Assembly (NCBI RefSeq): GCF_002873335.1
Contig: NZ_MCUW01000001.1
Span: 83,105 to 147,104 of the forward strand
Source of the DNA: Vibrio sp. 10N.286.49.B1
GTDB taxonomy: Bacteria; Pseudomonadota; Gammaproteobacteria; Enterobacterales; Vibrionaceae
Direction: 5' to 3'
Length of the DNA stretch: 64,000 nt
Below the pieces are notes generated by a model that worked only from the letters and a program-made list of their open reading frames with translations, did no database searches and was not told the DNA's origin. Positions 7,938-16,541 of the stretch are shown one piece after another (positions within the stretch are counted from its first letter, which is position 1; each line of letters begins with the position of its first letter). A program made the position numbers and the translations under genes.

Positions 7938-9779
7938 ATGAGCACACCTTATCTCTACCACTCCCAAACTACCGATGGCGTGACGCTGAACGTGAGCTAT
8001 CTCGTGATTGAATTATTAACCGAAGATCTATCTTTCGAGCGTGTTCTGCTCAGGCATGAACCTGATAATGAAGAATATATGATTGAGATGCAGCCTATGG
8101 GTCTCAAAGGACAATTGAGGGTGTGGCGTGCTGAGCTGCCGATGAGTCTTGATAAAGACGTCACATACTACACGTTCAAAGCAATCTTAGGAGCCAAGCA
8201 ATATTGGTTAGATGGCAGAGGGGTACAACCCAGAATGCCAGGGAGAGAGTATCACTTTAAATACAATCGTGTCGATCGCCCACCAGAGTGGGTGTCAGAA
8301 CAAGTGTTCTATCAAATATTCCCCGACAGGTTCTGTAATGGTGACCCGTCCTTGAGCGTAGAAACAGGTGAATATCAATATCTTGGTAAGAATCGACAAT
8401 CGGTTAAACGACAGTGGGGGGAGCCGGTTGGTCAGCACGGTAATACCGGGGCGGTCGAGTTCTACGGTGGCGATTTAGCGGGTATACAAGCAAAACTAGA
8501 TTATTTACAGGCGTTGGGCATCACCACCCTTTACCTTAACCCTATATTCACGTCCTACTCGAATCACAAATACGACACCGTTGACTATTTTTCGATTGAC
8601 CCAAAATTTGGCACCAATCAGCAGTTCGCAGAGCTATCGGCTGATATTCACCAACGTGGTATGAAAGTGGTGTTGGATGCGGTGCTGAACCATACCTCGA
8701 CCGAGCACGTATGGTTTGATAAATCACAGCAAGGGAATGGGGCGTATGGGTCGGTAGACAGCCCATATCGCGACTACTATTTTTTTGATGGTGCCAGTCA
8801 TGATTATGTCGGCTGGAAGGGCATTGATACGTTGCCGGTGCTTAATTTCCATCACGAGCCAGTGCGTAACGAGATTTATCTCAATGAAAACTCTGTCATC
8901 AAGCATTGGCTAAAACCACCATATTCGATTGATGGTTGGCGTTTTGATGTCATTCATATGCTGGGAGAAGGGGAAGGGGCCGCGAATAATGCCCACTACG
9001 TCAAAGCGTTTCGTCATTCAATGAAAACGGTCTCGCCAAATTCTTACATGTTAGGTGAACATTTCTTTGAGGCGACGAGTTGGTTACAAGGCGATCAAGA
9101 AGACGGTTCAATGAACTATTATGGTTTCGCCCACCCAGTTAGGGCGCTATTGGCTCATAAGGACATTCAGTTTGATCCCATTGACATAGATTGCCATGAC
9201 TTCTTAGCTTGGTTGTTGGAGGCGCAAGCCAAAGTGCCGTGGGCCAACCAGTTGTCACAACTGAATCAACTGGACAGCCATGATACGGAACGGTTCTTGA
9301 CGACATTGCATGGGAATTCACAAGCAGTCAAAATCGCGGCGCAACTGTTAATGACGTATGTTGGCACACCTTGTCTTTATTATGGCACGGAAGTGGGCTT
9401 GGAAGGAGGGCATGATCCCGATAATCGCCGATGTTTTCCGTGGGATAAGACAGTGGATAGTGATTGGTTAGTGTATTTTAAGCATCTAATCGCGGCAAGA
9501 CGGCAGTTTAAAGCGTTACAGAAAGGCAGCTTTGTCACTTTGTCGGTGAGTGAGCAATACCTTGTCTTTGCACGAGTACTCGGCGGTGAAGTCGTGATCA
9601 GCGGCTTTAACCTTTGTGATCGTGACATCACAGTGACACTACCGTTATGGAAGCTTGCCACCGATCTTCATGTATTGCATTGCTGGTGGACGAAGAAGCC
9701 TCAACCGGTTCAAGACAGTGCGTTTACCGTGACGATTGGCGGGAGAGGGGCAATACTGCTTGCCAACGCCGAAAGGTAA
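7938..9779 (+). CDS. malZ: Maltodextrin glucosidase-like GH13 enzyme (MalZ type)
   Basis: A cytoplasmic glycoside hydrolase of family GH13 that trims glucose from maltodextrins, as E. coli MalZ does. At 613 residues it is close to MalZ (about 605). It has an N-terminal beta-sandwich (about 1-115), then a TIM barrel: QVFYQIFPDRF, FYGGDLAGIQAKLDYL, KVVLDAVLNHT, GWRFDVIHMLGEG (nucleophile D337), LGEHF (acid/base E374) and QLDSHDTERF (D449). A small C-terminal beta domain follows. The ATG at 7938 follows AAGAAG. No other maltose genes adjoin it, so it is a stand-alone gene. MalZ, rather than cyclomaltodextrinase or neopullulanase, is favoured by the match along the barrel but is not certain. Confidence 0.85.
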   Translation: MSTPYLYHSQTTDGVTLNVSYLVIELLTEDLSFERVLLRHEPDNEEYMIEMQPMGLKGQLRVWRAELPMSLDKDVTYYTFKAILGAKQYWLDGRGVQPRMPGREYHFKYNRVDRPPEWVSEQVFYQIFPDRFCNGDPSLSVETGEYQYLGKNRQSVKRQWGEPVGQHGNTGAVEFYGGDLAGIQAKLDYLQALGITTLYLNPIFTSYSNHKYDTVDYFSIDPKFGTNQQFAELSADIHQRGMKVVLDAVLNHTSTEHVWFDKSQQGNGAYGSVDSPYRDYYFFDGASHDYVGWKGIDTLPVLNFHHEPVRNEIYLNENSVIKHWLKPPYSIDGWRFDVIHMLGEGEGAANNAHYVKAFRHSMKTVSPNSYMLGEHFFEATSWLQGDQEDGSMNYYGFAHPVRALLAHKDIQFDPIDIDCHDFLAWLLEAQAKVPWANQLSQLNQLDSHDTERFLTTLHGNSQAVKIAAQLLMTYVGTPCLYYGTEVGLEGGHDPDNRRCFPWDKTVDSDWLVYFKHLIAARRQFKALQKGSFVTLSVSEQYLVFARVLGGEVVISGFNLCDRDITVTLPLWKLATDLHVLHCWWTKKPQPVQDSAFTVTIGGRGAILLANAER

Positions 9780-9853
9780 TGATTGATGAGCCAACTCTAG
9801 TAATAAGCCGTTAGTTCTGGCAGTTCAGAATCTCCGGCGCTAGCACTTAATGA

Positions 9854-10816
9854 TCACAGGGTCGTTGCACCATCGATTGCGTCACGATAGCGTTTTATAT
9901 CGGCAACGATGGGTGCAGCGGTTTTGTGGATGCGAATTTCTCTAAATAAATCCATCGCCTGAGGGTATTGGTTGCGAAGATAAGCAAACCACTGCTTCAC
10001 ACGGTTCGGATAGTATAAGCCTTTGTCACCTTTCATTTCATATGTGGAGTACTGCAATAATAGGTCAACGACCTCATGCCAGGGCATCACGGAATGATTA
10101 TGTTTGACGACATTGCCTAAGTTAGGCACGTTAAATGCGCCTCTACATACCATCAATGAGTCGACACCGGTGGTTTCAATACAGCGCTGGCCATCCGCGT
10201 AGTTCCAAATCTCACCGTTGGCTATCAACGGCAGTGACGTGCGTTTACGGATCTCAGTGATATAATCCCACTTAATTTCACTGGCCTTATACCCACCGCT
10301 TTTGGTTCGAGCATGAACCGTGAGTTCAGCTGCGCCAGCTTGTTCAATGGCGTCAACGATCTCGAAACAATCGTCTGGATTCTCCCAACCGAGGCGAATC
10401 TTCGCTGTTACTGGAATGGTAGCGTCGACGGCATCACGGCAGGCTTTAACGACTTGGTAGATTTGGTCAGGGTACTGAAGCATGGCGGCACCACCGTTAC
10501 TTCTGTTCACTAGTTTCGCTGGGCAACCAAAATTAATGTCGATCCCCCTCGCCCCCATCTGTTCCGCTTTTACCGCATTTTCTGCCATCCATTGTGCGTG
10601 CTGGCCAAGTAATTGAATATGGATAGGCGTACCAGATTTAGTTTGTGACCCTTGCGAGAGTTCAGGGCAAATGCGCTGGAAAACGTGGTCTGGGAGACAT
10701 TGGTCGCTAACACGCACAAATTCAGTGACGCAGAGATCATAGTCGTTAATCTCAGTCAAAATCTCTCGCATCAAATGGTCTAAAACACCTTCCATCGGAC
10801 CTAGCACAACACGCAT
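9854..10816 (-). CDS. dusC: tRNA-dihydrouridine(16) synthase
   Basis: A flavin enzyme that reduces uridine 16 in the tRNA D-loop. The product has 320 residues (E. coli DusC about 315). Family motifs are MRVVLGPMEGVLDHLMR at the start, TEFVRVSDQ, DINFGCPAKLVNRSNGGAAML with the catalytic Cys in GCPAK, PVTAKIRLGW, LTVHARTKSGGY, PLIANGEIW and VCRGAF. I chose the ATG at 10816. A longer in-frame reading to 10969 would add about 50 residues with no similarity and overlap the divergent gene. It is divergent from the SEC-C protein gene. Confidence 0.93.
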   Translation of the reverse strand: MRVVLGPMEGVLDHLMREILTEINDYDLCVTEFVRVSDQCLPDHVFQRICPELSQGSQTKSGTPIHIQLLGQHAQWMAENAVKAEQMGARGIDINFGCPAKLVNRSNGGAAMLQYPDQIYQVVKACRDAVDATIPVTAKIRLGWENPDDCFEIVDAIEQAGAAELTVHARTKSGGYKASEIKWDYITEIRKRTSLPLIANGEIWNYADGQRCIETTGVDSLMVCRGAFNVPNLGNVVKHNHSVMPWHEVVDLLLQYSTYEMKGDKGLYYPNRVKQWFAYLRNQYPQAMDLFREIRIHKTAAPIVADIKRYRDAIDGATTL

Positions 10817-10936
10817 ATTGGAACTCTCATAATTCTGGAGCGGCGATTCTATCTGGAAAGCGATCAAGAATCGACCATTGATGTATCGACACGCTCGAAA
10901 TATACTTGCGGCAAACTTAAATACAGAATTGAACTT

Positions 10937-11539
10937 ATGAACCTCATTCAATTGCCAGAAGCGTGGCAAGGCGAGTCGGCCGATTATCTAGAAGGGGCGA
11001 TCTTAGCCGCAAATTTTACCGTATCTCCACTTGAACCTTCGGTCTGGCTTGCGAGCGTGATTGCTGATTACGACAAGTCACAGGAAGACTGGGTCGTCGC
11101 ACACTTAAATGCACAGTATGCGTATTTGAAAGCTAATCAGTACAGCCTTCTACCTAAACTGGGTGAGAGCCGAGAGCGTTTTGCGGATTTTGCGCAAGGC
11201 TTTATGGTGGTTTGGGAGCATATTGAACCGTTATGGCTAAAAAAGTCGCCCAATGACGGCACAATGCGCATGTTGCAAGCTTGGTTAACGACGCTAATGT
11301 TGGCGATTGATGAAGAGCAAACGCATGCGCAAATGACGGAAGCCGGGTTTGAGACCTTACCGCAACTTGAAGGGTTAATCCCACAAGTTGATCATATGAT
11401 CAACGAGATAGCACTGGCCGCAGATGAGATGATGATTGGCCATCAATCTCAGTCAGTCAATCCGTTTAAAGACACGGGACGAAATGACCCGTGTCCTTGT
11501 GAAAGCGGTAAGAAGTACAAAAAATGTTGTGGTAAATAA
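10937..11539 (+). CDS. YecA/UPF0149-like protein with C-terminal SEC-C zinc motif
   Basis: A 200-residue cytoplasmic protein of the YgfB/YecA type. The body is mostly helical and acidic, with the family-like stretch ESRERFADFAQGFMVVWE. The C-terminus has a SEC-C metal-binding motif, NDPCPCESGKKYKKCCGK, like that of SecA, which binds zinc and often contacts ribosomes or partner proteins. No enzymatic function is assigned. It is divergent from dusC with a 120-base gap and ends at a bidirectional terminator facing dsbB. The ATG at 10937 is taken because the similarity begins there, although the ribosome site is weak. Confidence 0.75.
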   Translation: MNLIQLPEAWQGESADYLEGAILAANFTVSPLEPSVWLASVIADYDKSQEDWVVAHLNAQYAYLKANQYSLLPKLGESRERFADFAQGFMVVWEHIEPLWLKKSPNDGTMRMLQAWLTTLMLAIDEEQTHAQMTEAGFETLPQLEGLIPQVDHMINEIALAADEMMIGHQSQSVNPFKDTGRNDPCPCESGKKYKKCCGK

Positions 11540-11571
11540 CTTCAACACTAGTAATGAATGTACGAATTGTC

Positions 11572-11603
11572 GTTAAAAAGCCTCCTGTTGGAGGCTTTTT
11601 AAC
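11572..11603. terminator. Bidirectional terminator between the SEC-C gene and dsbB
   Basis: A perfect 14-bp palindrome (11572-11585 with 11590-11603, loop TGTT) with A and T tracts on its two flanks, placed between convergent genes. Confidence 0.9.
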
Positions 11604-11633
11604 ATCGACTGACTGGTTTCAATCAAGTGTCAC

Positions 11634-12176
11634 TTATTGAAAACCTCGAGCACGTGAACGGGTCTGTTTAGCACCCTGAGATAAAATAATGATCGCTAAC
11701 GCGAAAAGGTTACCTGCAAAAATGATGACAAGCCATTGCGGCATGGACAGTGTTAAAAACTGCCAAACGACTTTTGAACAATCGCCGTAAGCCTCGAATA
11801 GCCATGGTGCCCACTCATTTAGTGGTGCCCAATCCGGAAATGTGACGAAGAGGTCACAGGTTTTGAATGGAGAGGGATTAAATTGATAGTCGACATGTTC
11901 AAGAGCCAAGGTGAGGCCCTTTACCGCTGATGCGCCCCATGCGGCGAACCCAACCCAGCGCAAGACGACATTTTTGGGATTGAGCATACCAATAAACGCG
12001 GCACCTAAAATACCGAACATCGCCACTCGTTCATAGATACACATGACGCACGGACCCAGCATCATGACATGCTGGAAGAAAAGCGCACATAGTTCAAAGA
12101 TTAATGTGCAAGCAAATAACAAAGCCCATGATAGACGTGTTGTTGAAAATGCTTTGATGTTGGAGAGAATGGTCAC
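11634..12176 (-). CDS. dsbB: Disulfide bond formation protein DsbB
   Basis: Inner-membrane enzyme that reoxidises periplasmic DsbA and passes electrons to quinones. The product has 180 residues with four transmembrane helices. The first redox pair is in GPCVMCIYERV (C43 and C46), followed by the conserved quinone-site arginine (R50). The second pair is C107 (FKTCDLF) and C133 (YGDCSKV) in the second periplasmic loop. It lies downstream of nhaB on the same strand but is separated from it by a terminator, an arrangement shared with E. coli nhaB-dsbB. Confidence 0.96.
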   Translation of the reverse strand: MTILSNIKAFSTTRLSWALLFACTLIFELCALFFQHVMMLGPCVMCIYERVAMFGILGAAFIGMLNPKNVVLRWVGFAAWGASAVKGLTLALEHVDYQFNPSPFKTCDLFVTFPDWAPLNEWAPWLFEAYGDCSKVVWQFLTLSMPQWLVIIFAGNLFALAIIILSQGAKQTRSRARGFQ

Positions 12177-12194
12177 TGATTCGTCCTTGGAATA

Positions 12195-12222
12195 AAAAAG
12201 CTCTGAATACTCAGAGCTTTTT
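12195..12222 (-). terminator. Terminator between nhaB and dsbB
   Basis: A perfect 12-bp stem (12195-12206 with 12211-12222) with a 4-base loop and T-tract on the minus strand. A flanking A-tract makes it nearly symmetrical. Confidence 0.88.
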
Positions 12223-12253
12223 ATCGTGGATTAGTTTCACAATCAACTAAAAA

Positions 12254-13846
12254 TTAATGCCCAGATGAGACTGCGGCCTCAATAACTTTACTTGAGTTCG
12301 CGACAATCCAGCCCGCGTCGTAAAACCAAGCGGTCATCGGTTCGAGCAAATAAACAATACCAAACAAACCAACAAGTGCCAGTACTATGGTATAAGGCAG
12401 TGCCATCACGACCATTCTGCCGTAAGACAAACGGATGAGTGGGGCAAGTGCTGATGTGAGCAAGAATAAGAACGCAGCTTGACCATTCGGCGTCGCAACG
12501 GACGGAAGGTTTGTACCTGTATTAATCGCGACGGCCAGCAAGTCGAACTGATCGCGAGTGATGATGCCTTCGTTGAGTGCTGTTTTTACTTCGTTTATGT
12601 AGACTGTCCCGACAAAGACGTTGTCTGAAACCATCGATAAGATACCGTTGGCAACATAAAATAGAGCGAGCTGGCTGCTGCTATCTTCAACGTGAAGGAC
12701 AGCATCAATGATGGGCTTAAACAAGCCTTGATCGATGATGACGGCAACAATGGAAAAGAATACCGCGAGTAGAGCAGTAAACGGCAACGCTTCTTCGAAT
12801 GCTTTACCCATTGAGTGCTCTTCGATTACGCCCGTAAACGCTGTCGCCAGAATAATGACGGAAAGGCCGATGAGGCCAACCGCAGCAAGGTGCATGGCAA
12901 GCGCCACAATTAACCAAACGGCGATAGCGCCTTGAACCCACAGCTTTGCCACGTCTTGCTTAGTTCTAGATTTGCGTTCCTCTCGATCGAAATCAACCAA
13001 AATCTTACGAACGTTTTCAGGTAGCTTAGTGCCGTAGCCAAATACCTTAAATTTTTCAACCAACGCACAAGTGACAAGACCAAGTACGAATACTGGGGCA
13101 GTAACTGGTAGCATGCGAATGATAAACTCACCAAACAGCCACCCAGCTTGATCGGCAATAATCAGGTTTTGTGGTTCGCCTACCATGGTCATTACGCCAC
13201 CTAGGGCTGTACCAACACCGGCATGCATGAGTAGTGAGCGCAAGAAAGCTCGATAGTCTTCTAAATCGTCACGCGTCAGTTCAGAGATTTCTTCATCGTG
13301 AGTATGATCATGAGAAGAACCTGACCCTTTGCCGGATGCGACTTTATGGTAGATCGAGTAGAAGCCTACAGCGACACTGATGACGACGGCAATCACGGTT
13401 AATGCATCGAGGAATGCGGATAAGAAAGCGGCGGTAAAACAAAAAGCCAACGATAAAATGATCTTGGATTGGATACCGAGCAAAATTTTAGTAAACATGA
13501 ACAACAATAGTTGTTTCATGAAGTAGATGCCTGCCACCATAAACACCAACAGCAACAATACTTCGATATTGTTGACTATTTCGTGTTTTACCATGGCGGG
13601 ACTGGTCATCCCCATGGCGACGGCTTCTATCGCGAGCAGCCCTCCTGGTTGTAATGGGTAGCATTTTAGCGCCATTGCTAACGTAAAAATGAACTCGATA
13701 ACCAGTAGCCAACCAGCTACGAAGGGATCAATCAGAAAAAAAACGATAGGGTTGATAATTAGGAAAGCAATGATCGCTAATTTATACCAATCCGGAGCTT
13801 TACCAAGGAAGTTCTTGATGAAAGCATTTCCTAGAGACATCGGCAT
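12254..13846 (-). CDS. nhaB: Na+/H+ antiporter NhaB
   Basis: Inner-membrane sodium/proton antiporter important for Na+ and pH homeostasis in marine bacteria. From the start [24 protein letters not shown] the product has 530 residues, the usual length. It has about 12 hydrophobic segments and conserved stretches [34 protein letters not shown] (cited in parts), [22 protein letters not shown] and [20 protein letters not shown] histidine-rich loop (HDHTHDEE) is seen near 218. I chose the ATG at 13846; a longer in-frame extension to 13990 shows no similarity. It is divergent from fadR, as in E. coli. Confidence 0.95.
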   Translation of the reverse strand: MPMSLGNAFIKNFLGKAPDWYKLAIIAFLIINPIVFFLIDPFVAGWLLVIEFIFTLAMALKCYPLQPGGLLAIEAVAMGMTSPAMVKHEIVNNIEVLLLLVFMVAGIYFMKQLLLFMFTKILLGIQSKIILSLAFCFTAAFLSAFLDALTVIAVVISVAVGFYSIYHKVASGKGSGSSHDHTHDEEISELTRDDLEDYRAFLRSLLMHAGVGTALGGVMTMVGEPQNLIIADQAGWLFGEFIIRMLPVTAPVFVLGLVTCALVEKFKVFGYGTKLPENVRKILVDFDREERKSRTKQDVAKLWVQGAIAVWLIVALAMHLAAVGLIGLSVIILATAFTGVIEEHSMGKAFEEALPFTALLAVFFSIVAVIIDQGLFKPIIDAVLHVEDSSSQLALFYVANGILSMVSDNVFVGTVYINEVKTALNEGIITRDQFDLLAVAINTGTNLPSVATPNGQAAFLFLLTSALAPLIRLSYGRMVVMALPYTIVLALVGLFGIVYLLEPMTAWFYDAGWIVANSSKVIEAAVSSGH

Positions 13847-14524
13847 ACTAATACTCTTTGTTGTTATTAATCGACAATTGCAAGGGTGCGTTAGAGTATT
13901 TGAGAGGAAGTTCCAAACAAAAATTGAACTGTAAAAACTTAGAAAACAAACATGGTTGCACGTTAGCGAATAACTGTGTTCACTTGCCAAGTCTCTCAGT
14001 TTTAAAGCACTCCTTGCTTCGACCGCAACTCTACTCTTTGGTTAAATTTAGTCAACAAAAATTACAATTTTAGGGGTTGATTTTTATAGTTTTTGCCAAA
14101 AACGCGATCCATGCAAGATAAGTAAATTGCGGTGGTTCATACCTTGAAGTTAAACATCTGTGTGAGCATGGATTGTTTAAAATAAGACTCATCGATAATA
14201 AGGTATGTGAAGGGCGTAAAAAAGTAAGTTATTCTGTGCGAAAAGTATTTAACCTTCGGATATAACGTAATAATAGAAATATTGAATTATAGGGACAAAC
14301 TGCATGCGTACCAAGGCATGAGTATGTAGCAGCATTATTAACAGGGGCAAGTGATTCATATTCATCACCAATAACGGTACTTCGCTAATAAAATGTCAAT
14401 ATAGAGTCAATACTCTATATTTTTAATGTTACAGATATAAGTAGTGTAGGTTTACCAAATTCTTTAAGTAGTGGTATGATGAGTTCCATAACCAAATGAA
14501 TAAATTAATTGGATAAACCCCATA
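13847..14524. promoter_or_regulatory. nhaB-fadR intergenic region with a 10-4-10 inverted repeat (14398-14421)
   Basis: A 678-base AT-rich gap without a convincing gene. AATATAGAGT and ACTCTATATT form a perfect 10-bp inverted repeat with a CAAT spacer at 14398-14421, about 105 bases before fadR. A short T run follows, so it could be an operator or a weak hairpin. I find no match to the FadR consensus in the gap. Promoters for both genes must lie here but cannot be fixed by eye. Confidence 0.4.
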
Positions 14525-15364
14525 ATGGTGATTAAGGCGAAGAGCCCAGCAGGGTTCGCTGAAAAATATATTATCGAGAGTATCTGGAATGGTCGCTTTC
14601 CCCCTGGTTCAATTTTACCGGCAGAGCGTGAGTTATCAGAGCTAATTGGGGTCACAAGGACCACATTGCGAGAGGTATTACAGCGTCTGGCTCGAGATGG
14701 TTGGTTGACCATTCAGCATGGTAAACCAACAAAAGTGAACCAGTTTATGGAAACCTCCGGTTTACATATTCTCGATACGTTGATGACCCTAGATGCTGAT
14801 AATGCAACGTCGATTGTTGAAGATTTGCTTGCTGCTCGAACGAGTATTAGCCCGATTTTTATGCGTTATGCATTCAAAGCGAACAAAGAAAACTCAGAAC
14901 GCACGATAGAGGGTGTGATTGAGTCCTGTGAGAACTTACTTAACGCAGAGTCATGGGATGCATTTGTTGCAACCTCACCGTACGAAGACAAGATTCGTCA
15001 GCATGTAAAAGATGAAACCGAAAAAGACGAAGAGAAGCGTCAGATCGCGTTAATTGCTCGCACGTTTAACTTTTATGATTACATGTTGTTTCAGCGATTA
15101 GCATTTCATTCTGGGAACCAAATTTACGGATTGATCTTCAATGGGGTTAAAAAACTGTATGACCGCGTAGGCACATATTATTTTTCTAACGCCCAAGCAA
15201 GAACATTGGCACTAAATTTTTATAAGGACTTGCTGGTTATTTGTGAGTCTGGTGATCGAGACCGTTTGCCGATGGTTATTCGCCAATACGGTTTAGACAG
15301 CGGCCATATGTGGAATGAAATGAAAACCACGCTGCCAACAAGCTTTACTGAAGATGATGGTTAG
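14525..15364 (+). CDS. fadR: Fatty acid metabolism regulator FadR (vibrio type)
   Basis: GntR-family transcription factor that represses fatty acid degradation genes and activates unsaturated fatty acid synthesis, and is released from DNA by long-chain acyl-CoA. The N-terminal winged helix is clear: [50 protein letters not shown] in parts, residues about 9-60. The product has 279 residues against 239 in E. coli. The extra ~40 residues lie at about 138-177 ([20 protein letters not shown]...). This insertion is known from Vibrio cholerae FadR, where it creates a second ligand site. A probable FadR operator lies before fadH at 27820-27836. The gene ends at a strong terminator. Confidence 0.96.
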   Translation: MVIKAKSPAGFAEKYIIESIWNGRFPPGSILPAERELSELIGVTRTTLREVLQRLARDGWLTIQHGKPTKVNQFMETSGLHILDTLMTLDADNATSIVEDLLAARTSISPIFMRYAFKANKENSERTIEGVIESCENLLNAESWDAFVATSPYEDKIRQHVKDETEKDEEKRQIALIARTFNFYDYMLFQRLAFHSGNQIYGLIFNGVKKLYDRVGTYYFSNAQARTLALNFYKDLLVICESGDRDRLPMVIRQYGLDSGHMWNEMKTTLPTSFTEDDG

Positions 15365-15434
15365 GTTTTGGTAAAAGAGTGTTTGCGCTGTGTAAACGAA
15401 AACCTCGTTTGAGTGCAGGACCTCGCCTATTAAA

Positions 15435-15469
15435 CAACAAAAAGCCGCCCTTGAGGCGGCTTTTTGTTG
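15435..15469. terminator. Bidirectional terminator between fadR and the next gene
   Basis: A stem of about 15 bp including GCCGCC/GGCGGC (15444-15449 with 15455-15460) with A and T tracts on either side, between convergent genes. Confidence 0.9.
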
Positions 15470-15493
15470 GCTTGTGCTTGGGCGGGTGGATGT

Positions 15494-16303
15494 TTAAACG
15501 ACGGCGGTTTTCGGCAATGGTAGGTAAAGGGTTTCGGCCAATTCTCCAATGCACTCGTCATAAGTTTGAAAAATGTTATCGGAAAGTGTTGAACTTAACT
15601 GATACATAGCTTCTTTGTCGATTGGCTTCTCAGGGTGAGCAAGCATGTCGTCGATCGTGTTCATGGCAGCGCTGCGCATCGGAACACGGACCACGGCGCA
15701 AGAGCGCTTAACACTCAAACGGTTCATTTTACGTTGCATGACATGACAGTAATGCAGTAATTGTTGTTTCCCCATCGTGGTGTCGGAGTTTTGAATACAC
15801 ATTCGAAATTGAGTTAAACAATCTAGGCAATCAATAACGCCATGCCAAATCTCACTGTATGTTAGCTCGAGTTCCTCTTGCTCAAGGTCAACCAACCAAG
15901 CCACAATCAGTTCGTCAATTAATAGCAGCGTATGACGCACCATCTTGCCATGTATCATCTGATTCTTGTTAACGTTGGAGCGTTTCCAAGAGCGAATCAG
16001 CAGCGCGATATTATTATGCAGAACACGGTACATCGGCTTATTGTTAAAATGAGCGAGTTGGATGAGATCCTGGCAATGAAGGTCGATCTCTTGTTCGACT
16101 TTATCTATTTGCCTGTTTTTTTTGTACGGAGACATTAACGCAAAATGAGTGATCGAGCGATGTTGTCTGATGAGGTTAACCAGATCCCTAAGATGCACAA
16201 TTAGTTGATATCGGCGCTCAAGTTTGTGCTGTTGTTGACGTGAATAACGGTACATGACGAACAAAATCCCAAGCGAAATGATCACGGACACTAAGATAAA
16301 CAT
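15494..16303 (-). CDS. Unknown membrane-anchored all-helical protein
   Basis: I do not recognise a named family. The 269-residue product begins with one hydrophobic helix (about 2-17, MFILVSVIISLGILFVMY). It continues with YSRQQQHKLERRYQLIVHLRDLVNLIRQHRSITHFAL and a body of predicted helices to the C-terminus, with several cysteines (for example CLDCL and CHVM). The stretch QLIVHLRDLVNLIRQHRSITHF is reminiscent of helical NIT-type (nitrate/nitrite-sensing) modules, but no signalling output domain follows. That resemblance is weak inference. It is convergent with fadR and about 240 bases from metG. A perfect palindrome lies 129 bases upstream of the start. Confidence 0.7.
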   Translation of the reverse strand: MFILVSVIISLGILFVMYRYSRQQQHKLERRYQLIVHLRDLVNLIRQHRSITHFALMSPYKKNRQIDKVEQEIDLHCQDLIQLAHFNNKPMYRVLHNNIALLIRSWKRSNVNKNQMIHGKMVRHTLLLIDELIVAWLVDLEQEELELTYSEIWHGVIDCLDCLTQFRMCIQNSDTTMGKQQLLHYCHVMQRKMNRLSVKRSCAVVRVPMRSAAMNTIDDMLAHPEKPIDKEAMYQLSSTLSDNIFQTYDECIGELAETLYLPLPKTAVV

Positions 16304-16431
16304 AACGACCTCCTCGTTGTCGTTGTTTCACTGCCTTGAGTCGTTGCAATCTAGATGCCAGGAAAATTGATTTTTAAAATCAACTGCTTATTTAAACTGT
16401 TAGTCTGAAGATTGTATTAATTGGATGCTGT

Positions 16432-16447
16432 TGGTGCAATTGCACCA
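16432..16447. promoter_or_regulatory. Perfect 16-bp palindrome TGGTGCAATTGCACCA
   Basis: A perfect dyad with no spacer, upstream of the minus-strand gene ending at 15494 and next to the metG terminator. The half-sites (TGGTGCA and TGCACCA) are those of NtrC but in reversed order and spacing. It is a probable operator for an unknown regulator. Confidence 0.45.
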
Positions 16448-16470
16448 GAGTAGAGGGGGGAGAAAATGTT

Positions 16471-16498
16471 AAAAAAGCCAGCACGAAGGCTGGCTTTT
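16471..16498 (-). terminator. Intrinsic terminator of metG
   Basis: GCCAGC (16477-16482) pairs with GCTGGC (16489-16494), followed on the minus strand by a run of T. Confidence 0.85.
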
Positions 16499-16541
16499 AT
16501 TGATGAAGATACCCTTTTTGAGAGGGTTAAGTGAAGCTCAA

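Noticed and set aside
16431..16447. Sigma-54 promoter or NtrC site
   Set aside because: The spacing between GG and GC does not fit -24/-12, and the NtrC half-sites are in reversed order.
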